Assembly: GCA_037576195.1 (NCBI GenBank)
Contig: CM075103.1
Location: 21,142,001 to 21,206,000 of the forward strand
DNA length: 64,000 nucleotides
Direction of reading: 5' to 3'
DNA from: Phytoseiulus persimilis
Lineage: Eukaryota > Arthropoda > Arachnida > Mesostigmata > Phytoseiidae
The translations under genes were made by a program, and so were the position numbers. The notes beneath the pieces are model-generated. The model was not told where the DNA came from. It saw nothing but the letters and a program-made list of their open reading frames with translations, and searched no databases. This document shows, one piece after another, positions 56,701 through 64,000 of this stretch. How positions within the stretch are numbered: the first letter of the stretch is position 1; every line of letters begins with the position of its first letter.

Positions 56701-59700
56701 GTGGCTGGATTGGGAAAATCGTTTGTGGCACTCATCGCAAATGAACGGTTCCTCACCGGTGTGTATACGCTTGTGTCTTGCGAGGTGGTTGGATTGGGAA
56801 AATCGTTTGTCGCACTCATCGCAAGCGAACGGTTTCTCACCAGTGTGTATTCGCTTGTGTCTTGCGAGGCTGCCGGAGCAAGGAAAACTCCTGTCGCACT
56901 CATCGCAAATGAACGGTTTCTCATCAGTGTGTATACGCTTGTGACTTGCGAGGTGGCTGGATTGGGAAAATCGTTTGTCGCACTCATCGCAACCGAACGG
57001 CTTCTCACCAGTGTGTATTCGCTTGTGTCTTGCGAGGCTACCGGAGCAAGGAAAACTCCTGTCGCACTCATCGCAAATGAACGGTTCCTCACCGGTGTGT
57101 ATTCGCTTGTGTCTTGCGAGGTGGCTGGATTGGGAAAATCGTTTGTGGCACTCATCGCAAATGAACGGTTTCTCACCGGTGTGTATTCGCTTGTGTCTTG
57201 CGAGGTTACCAGAGCAAGAAAAACTCCTGTCGCACTCATCGCAAATGAACGGTTCCTCACCGGTGTGTATACGCTTGTGTCTTGCGAGGTGGTTGGATTG
57301 GGAAAATCGTTTGTCGCACTCATCGCAAGCGAACGGCTTCTCGCCAGTGTGTATTCGCTTGTGTCTTGCGAGGCTACCGGAGCAAGGAAAACTCCTGTCG
57401 CACTCATCGCAAATGAACGGTTTCTCGTCAGTGTGTATACGCTTGTGACTTGCGAGGTGGCTGGATTGGGAAAATCGTTTGTGGCACTCATCGCAAATGA
57501 ACGGTTCCTCACCGGTGTGTATACGCTTGTGTCTTGCGAGGTGGTTGGATTGGGAAAATCGTTTGTCGCACTCATCGCAAGCGAACGGTTTCTCACCAGT
57601 GTGTATTCGCTTGTGTCTTGCGAGGCTACCGGAGCAAGGAAAACTCCTGTCGCACTCATCGCAAATGAACGGTTTCTCATCAGTGTGTATACGCTTGTGA
57701 CTTGCGAGGTGGCTGGATTGGGAAAATCGTTTGTGGCACTCATCGCAAATGAACGGTTTCTCACCGGTGTGTATTCGCTTGTGTCTTGCGAGGTGGCTGG
57801 ATTGGGAAAATCGTTTGTGGCACTCATCGCAAATGAACGGTTCCTCACCGGTGTGTATACGCTTGTGTCTTGCGAGGTGGTTGGATTGGGAAAATCGTTT
57901 GTCGCACTCATCGCAAGCGAACGGTTTCTCACCAGTGTGTATTCGCTTGTGTCTTGCGAGGCTACCGGAGCAAGGAAAACTCCTGTCGCACTCATCGCAA
58001 ATGAACGGTTTCTCATCAGTGTGTATACGCTTGTGACTTGCGAGGTGGCTGGATTGGGAAAATCGTTTGTGGCACTCATCGCAAATGAACGGTTTCTCAC
58101 CGGTGTGTGTTCGCTTGTGTCTTGCGAGGTTACCAGAGCAAGAAAAACTCCTGTCGCACTCATCGCAAATGAACGGTTCCTCACCGGTGTGTATACGCTT
58201 GTGTCTTGCGAGGTGGTTGGATTGGGAAAATCATTTGTCGCACTCATCGCAACCGAACGGCTTCTCACCAGTGTGCATTCGCTTGTGTCTTGCGAGGTTA
58301 CCAGAGCAAGAAAAACTCCTGTCGCACTCATCGCAAATGAACGGTTCCTCACCGGTGTGTATACGCTTGTGTCTTGCGAGGTGGTTGGATTGGGAAAATC
58401 GTTTGTCGCACTCATCGCAACCGAACGGCTTCTCACCAGTGTGTATTCGCTTGTGTCTTGCGAGGCTACCGGAGCAAGGAAAACTCCTGTCGCACTCATC
58501 GCAAATGAACGGTTTCTCATCAGTGTGTATACGCTTGTGACTTGCGAGGTGGCTGGATTGGGAAAATCGTTTGTGGCACTCATCGCAAATGAACGGTTCC
58601 TCACCGGTGTGTATACGCTTGTGTCTTGCGAGGTGGTTGGATTGGGAAAATCGTTTGTCGCACTCATCGCAAGCGAACGGTTTCTCACCAGTGTGTATTC
58701 GCTTGTGTCTTGCGAGGCTACCGGAGCAAGGAAAACTCCTGTCGCACTCATCGCAAATGAACGGTTTCTCATCAGTGTGTATACGCTTGTGACTTGCGAG
58801 GTGGCTGGATTGGGAAAATCGTTTGTGGCACTCATCGCAAATGAACGGTTTCTCACCGGTGTGTATTCGCTTGTGTCTTGCGAGGTTACCAGAGCAAGAA
58901 AAACTCCTGTCGCACTCATCGCAAATGAACGGTTCCTCACCGGTGTGTATACGCTTGTGTCTTGCGAGGTGGTTGGATTGGGAAAATCGTTTGTCGCACT
59001 CATCGCAACCGAACGGCTTCTCACCAGTGTGTATTCGCTTGTGTCTTGCGAGGCTACCGGAGCAAGGAAAACTCCTGTCGCACTCATCGCAAATGAACGG
59101 TTTCTCATCAGTGTGTATACGCTTGTGACTTGCGAGGTGGCTGGATTGGGAAAATCGTTTGTGGCACTCATCGCAAATGAACGGTTTCTCACCGGTGTGT
59201 ATTCGCTTGTGTCTTGCGAGGTTACCAGAGCAAGAAAAACTCCTGTCGCACTCATCGCAAATGAACGGTTCCTCACCGGTGTGTATACGCTTGTGACTTG
59301 CGAGGTGGTTGGATTGGGAAAATCGTTTGTCGCACTCATCGCAAGCGAACGGTTTCTCACCGGTGTGTACCCGCTTGTGTCTCGTCAGGCTACTGGAGCA
59401 ATAAAAACTCCTGTCGCACTCATCGCAACCGAACGGCTTCTCACCAGTGTGTATTCGCTTGTGTCTTGCGAGGCTACCGGAGCAAGGAAAACTCCTGTCG
59501 CACTCATCGCAAATGAACGGTTTCTCATCAGTGTGTATACGCTTGTGACTTGCGAGGTGGCTGGATTGGGAGAATCGTTTGTGGCACTCATCGCAAGCAA
59601 ACGGTTTCTCACCGGTGTGTATTCGCTTGTGTCTTGCGAGGTTACCGGAGCAAGAAAAACTCCTGTCGCACTCATCGCAACCGAACGGCTTCTCACCAGT

Positions 59701-62700
59701 GTGTATTCGCTTGTGTCTTGCGAGGCTACCGGAGCAAGGAAAACTCCTGTCGCACTCATCGCAAGTGAACGGTTTCTCACCAGTGTGTATACGCTTGTGA
59801 CTTGCGAGGTGGCTGGATTGGGGAAATCGTTTGTGGCACTCATCGCAAATGAACGGTTTCTCACCGGTGTGTATTCGCTTGTGTCTTGCGAGGTTATCAG
59901 AGCAAGAAAAGCTCCTGTCGCACTCATCGCAAATGAACGGTTTCTCACCGGTGTGTATACGCTTGTGACTTGCGAGGTGGCTGGATTGGGAAAAACGTTT
60001 GTGGCACTCATCGCAAGCAAACGGTTTCTCACTGGTGTGTATTCGCTCATGAGTCGTTAGGTTACCAGAGGTGATAAAACTCTTGTCGCACTCATCGCAC
60101 GTGAACGGTTTCTCACCGGTGTGTATTCGCTTATGATTCACCGAGGAAGCAGAAGTGGAAAAACATTTGTCGCACTCGTCGCAAATGAACGGTTCCTCAC
60201 CGGTGTGTATACGCTTGTGACTTGCGAGGTGGTTGGATTGGGAAAATCGATTGTCGCACTCATCGCAAGCGAACGGTTTCTCACCGGTGTGTATTCGCTT
60301 GTGTCTTGCGAGGTTACCGGAGCAAGAAAAACTCCTGTCGCACTCATCGCAACCGAACGGCTTCTCACCAGTGTGTATTCGCTTGTGTCTTGCGAGGCTA
60401 CCGGAGCAAGGAAAACTCCTGTCGCACTCATCGCAAATGAACGGTTTCTCATCAGTGTGTATACGCTTGTGACTTGCGAGGTGGCTGGATTGGGAAAATC
60501 GTTTGTCGCACTCATCGCAAGCGAACGGTTTCTCACCGGTGTGTATTCGCTTGTGTCTTGCGAGGTTACCGGAGCAAGAAAAACTCCTGTCGCACTCATC
60601 GCAACCGAACGGCTTCTCACCAGTGTGTATTCGCTTGTGTCTTGCGAGGCTACCGGAGCAAGGAAAACTCCTGTCGCACTCATCGCAAATGAACGGTTTC
60701 TCATCAGTGTGTATACGCTTGTGACTTGCGAGGTGGTTGGATTGGGAAAATCGTTTGTCGCACTCATCGCAAGCGAACGGTTTCTCACCGGTGTGTATTC
60801 GCTTGTGTCTTGCGAGGTTACCGGAGCAAGAAAAACTCCTGTCGCACTCATCGCAACCGAACGGCTTCTCACCAGTGTGTATTCGCTTGTGTCTTGCGAG
60901 GCTACCGGAGCAAGGAAAACTCCTGTCGCACTCATCGCAAATGAACGGTTTCTCATCAGTGTGTATACGCTTGTGACTTGCGAGGTGGTTGGATTGGGAA
61001 AATCGTTTGTGGCACTCATCGCAAATGAACGGTTTCTCACCGGTGTGTATTCGCGTGTGTCTTGCGAGGTTACCAGAGCAAGAAAAACTCCTGTCGCACT
61101 CATCGCAAATGAACGGTTCCTCACCGGTGTGTATACGCTTGTGACTTGCGAGATGGTTGGATTGGGAAAATCGTTTGTCGCACTCATCGCAAGCGAACGG
61201 TTTCTCACCGGTGTGTACCCGCTTGTGTCTCGCCAGGCTACTGGAGCAATAATAACTCCTGTCGCACTCATCGCAAATGAACGGTTTCTCACCGGTGTGT
61301 ATTCGCTTGTGTCTTGCGAGGTCACCGGAGCAAGAAAAACTCCTGTCGCACTCATCGCAAATGAACGGTTTCTCACCGGTGTGTATACGCTTGTGACTTG
61401 CGAGGTGGCTGGATTGGGAAAATCGTTTGTGGCACTCATCGCAAATGAACGGTTTCTCACCGGTGTGTACCCGCTTGTGTCTCGCCAGGCTACTGGAGCA
61501 ATAATAACTCCTGTCGCACTCATCGCAAATGAACGGTTTCTCACCGGTGTGTATTCGCTTGTGTCTTGCGAGGTCACCGGAGCAAGAAAAACTCCTGTCG
61601 CACTCATCGCAAATGAACGGTTTCTCATCAGTGTGTATACGCTTGTGACTTGCGAGATGGTTGGATTGGGAAAATCGTTTGTGGCACTCATCGCAAATGA
61701 ACGGTTTCTCACCGGTGTGTACCCGCTTGTGTCTTGCGAGGTTACCAGAGCAAGAAAAACTCCTGTCGCACTCATCGCAAATGAACGGTTCCTCACCGGT
61801 GTGTATACGCTTGTGACTTGCGAGATGGTTGGATTGGGAAAATCGTTTGTGGCACTCATCGCAAATGAACGGTTTCTCACCGGTGTGTATTCGCGTGTGT
61901 CTTGCGAGGTTACCAGAGCAAGAAAAACTCCTGTCGCACTCATCGCAAATGAACGGTTCCTCACCGGTGTGTATACGCTTGTGACTTGCGAGATGGTTGG
62001 ATTGGGAAAATCGTTTGTGGCACTCATCGCAAATGAACGGTTTCTCACCGGTGTGTATTCGCTTGTGTCTTGCGAGGTTACCAGAGCAAGAAAAACTCCT
62101 GTCGCACTCATCGCAAATGGACGGTTTCTCATCAGTGTGTATACGCTTGTGACTTGCGAGATGGTTGGATTGGGAAAATCGTTTGTGGCACTCATCGCAA
62201 ATGAACGGTTTCTCACCGGTGTGTATTCGCGTGTGTCTTGCGAGGTTACCAGAGCAAGAAAAACTCCTGTCGCACTCATCGCAAATGAACGGTTCCTCAC
62301 CGGTGTGTATACGCTTGTGACTTGCGAGATGGTTGGATTGGGAAAATCGTTTGTCGCACTCATCGCAAGCGAACGGTTTCTCACCGGTGTGTACCCGCTT
62401 GTGTCTCGCCAGGCTACTGGAGCAATAATAACTCCTGTCGCACTCATCGCAAATGAACGGTTTCTCACCGGTGTGTATTCGCTTGTGTCTTGCGAGGTCA
62501 CCGGAGCAAGAAAAACTCCTGTCGCACTCATCGCAAATGAACGGTTTCTCACCGGTGTGTATACGCTTGTGACTTGCGAGGTGGCTGGATTGGGAAAATC
62601 GTTTGTGGCACTCATCGCAAATGAACGGTTTCTCACCGGTGTGTACCCGCTTGTGTCTCGCCAGGCTACTGGAGCAATAATAACTCCTGTCGCACTCATC

Positions 62701-64000
62701 GCAAATGAACGGTTTCTCACCGGTGTGTATTCGCTTGTGTCTTGCGAGGTCACCGGAGCAAGAAAAACTCCTGTCGCACTCATCGCAAATGAACGGTTTC
62801 TCATCAGTGTGTATACGCTTGTGACTTGCGAGATGGTTGGATTGGGAAAATCGTTTGTGGCACTCATCGCAAATGAACGGTTTCTCACCGGTGTGTACCC
62901 GCTTGTGTCTTGCGAGGTTACCAGAGCAAGAAAAACTCCTGTCGCACTCATCGCAAATGAACGGTTCCTCACCGGTGTGTATACGCTTGTGACTTGCGAG
63001 ATGGTTGGATTGGGAAAATCGTTTGTGGCACTCATCGCAAATGAACGGTTTCTCACCGGTGTGTATTCGCGTGTGTCTTGCGAGGTTACCAGAGCAAGAA
63101 AAACTCCTGTCGCACTCATCGCAAATGAACGGTTCCTCACCGGTGTGTATACGCTTGTGACTTGCGAGATGGTTGGATTGGGAAAATCGTTTGTGGCACT
63201 CATCGCAAATGAACGGTTTCTCACCGGTGTGTATTCGCTTGTGTCTTGCGAGGTTACCAGAGCAAGAAAAACTCCTGTCGCACTCATCGCAAATGAACGG
63301 TTTCTCATCAGTGTGTATACGCTTGTGACTTGCGAGATGGTTGGATTGGGAAAATCGTTTGTGGCACTCATCGCAAATGAACGGTTTCTCACCGGTGTGT
63401 ATTCGCTTGTGTCTTGCGAGGTTACCAGAGCAAGAAAAACTCCTGTCGCACTCATCGCAAATGAACGGTTTCTCATCAGTGTGTATACGCTTGTGACTTG
63501 CGAGATGGTTGGATTGGGAAAATCGTTTGTGGCACTCATCGCAAATGAACGGTTTCTCACCGGTGTGTATTCGCGTGTGTCTTGCGAGGTTACCAGAGCA
63601 AGAAAAACTCCTGTCGCACTCATCGCAAATGAACGGTTCCTCACCGGTAAGTATACGCTTGTGACTTGCGAGATGGTTGGATTGGGAAAATCGTTTGTCG
63701 CACTCATCGCAAGCGAACGGTTTCTCACCGGTGTGTACCCGCTTGTGTCTCGCCAGGCTACTGGAGCAATAATAACTCCTGTCGCACTCATCGCAAATGA
63801 ACGGTTTCTCACCGGTGTGTATTCGCTTGTGTCTTGCGAGGTCACCGGAGCAAGAAAAACTCCTGTCGCACTCATCGCAAATGAACGGTTTCTCACCGGT
63901 GTGTATACGCTTGTGACTTGCGAGGTGGCTGGATTGGGAAAATCGTTTGTGGCACTCATCGCAAATGAACGGTTTCTCACCGGTGTGTACCCGCTTGTGT
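50782..64000 (-). CDS. Giant C2H2 zinc-finger array B, N-terminus beyond window
   Basis: The finger frame enters from the right edge and runs to a stop at 50782, about 13.2 kb and about 156 fingers of exactly 84 bp, so the frame never changes. By eye the only stop in it is TGA at 58231-58233, in a codon that is CGA (Arg of CDKRF) in neighbours: a C to T nonsense change. Finger types are those of array A in varying order. The C-terminus after the last finger (KRIHADETPY ... NPIGMI) is short and unrelated. Linkers are mainly TGEKPF, so most fingers could bind DNA in tandem. No effector domain and no intron is visible. If translated, the piece after the stop still has about 88 fingers. Alternatives: a silent coding-derived satellite, or mis-assembled copy number. 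Confidence 0.7.
50840..64000. repeat. 84-bp tandem repeat with higher-order duplications
   Basis: Units are near-identical in DNA, including silent sites, which indicates recent unequal exchange. Higher-order copies share rare variants: offset 2856 bp (34 units) links 53450-54620 with 56300-57480 (shared CTTCTCGCCAGTG, TTTCTCGTCAGTG and CTGCCGG variants); offset 8736 bp (104 units) links about 50960-51560 with 59700-60300 (shared GAGGTTATCAGAG); offset 7812 (93 units) links the CGTCAGGC variants at 51571 and 59383; offsets 252, 1176 and 1344 recur in 60260-63800. Confidence 0.85.

Noticed and set aside
51573..59360. Minus-strand frame of 2595 codons (units like [15 protein letters not shown])
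   Set aside because: It is the finger DNA read one base out of frame. No family resemblance; the same artefact occurs at 60138-63980 and in array A.
51385..60060. Plus-strand open frame of 2891 codons antisense to array B
   Set aside because: The 84-bp unit has no stop in this frame, so repeating it gives a long frame by itself. The opposite strand has perfect C2H2 fingers with TGEKPF linkers, which chance could not give.
50840..64000. CRISPR-like repeat array
   Set aside because: Repeat and spacer do not alternate; the whole 84-bp unit repeats and codes for a zinc finger, and the genome is eukaryotic.

Overview
The window is eukaryotic, repeat-dense DNA, most likely from an arthropod and perhaps a mite or tick. 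The evidence is two small spliced genes with GT-AG introns whose reading phases match, a poly(A) retroposon with a target-site duplication (TSD), a tRNA-derived SINE, gypsy, copia, BEL, hAT, Tigger, MULE and LINE relics, and very long C2H2 zinc-finger arrays. The acarine guess rests only on a spliced gene (33861-34975) that resembles mite group-7 allergens, so the taxon is an inference.

Region 1-28 kb is a graveyard of nested transposons. A Ty3/gypsy gag-pol runs off the left edge and has a 162-bp LTR inserted in a hAT relic. A full-length decayed hAT (6426-9144) has terminal inverted repeats and an 8-bp TSD. A copia element on the minus strand (9870-~15250) is broken by a solo LTR. A BEL/Pao element (15300-18720) is broken by a solo LTR and by a hAT-type MITE. 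A MULE-bearing 2.3-kb segment occurs twice in tandem (19439-24043). A Tigger relic carries a perfect 38-nt palindrome, and a LINE 3' end follows.

Region 28-37 kb is the gene-bearing part. A three-exon gene for a small secreted protein (29713-30499, minus) and a six-exon secreted lipid-binding-like gene (33861-34975, plus) both join in frame. Around them lie unannotatable DNA, a LINE RT scrap and a degenerate 51-bp tandem repeat.

Region 37.4-44.4 kb is a second stack: a gypsy scrap, a Tigger inserted in it, and a copia copy (from 38692) that itself carries a LINE with a 15-bp TSD and a SINE with a 14-bp TSD. Both copia copies have, next to the end of pol, a small secreted cysteine-rich ORF sharing the motif PCxIS...FPCDC. 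In the more intact copy this ORF also has a transmembrane segment, so it looks like an envelope-like third gene.

Region 44.4-64 kb is dominated by two minus-strand arrays of 84-bp C2H2 zinc-finger units: array A (44362-48420, about 47 fingers) and array B (50840 to beyond the right edge, about 156 fingers in the window). Array B shows layered higher-order duplications, one nonsense codon and isolated fingers that have lost a zinc ligand. The large plus-strand and second-frame open readings across these arrays are by-products of the repeat and are not annotated as genes.
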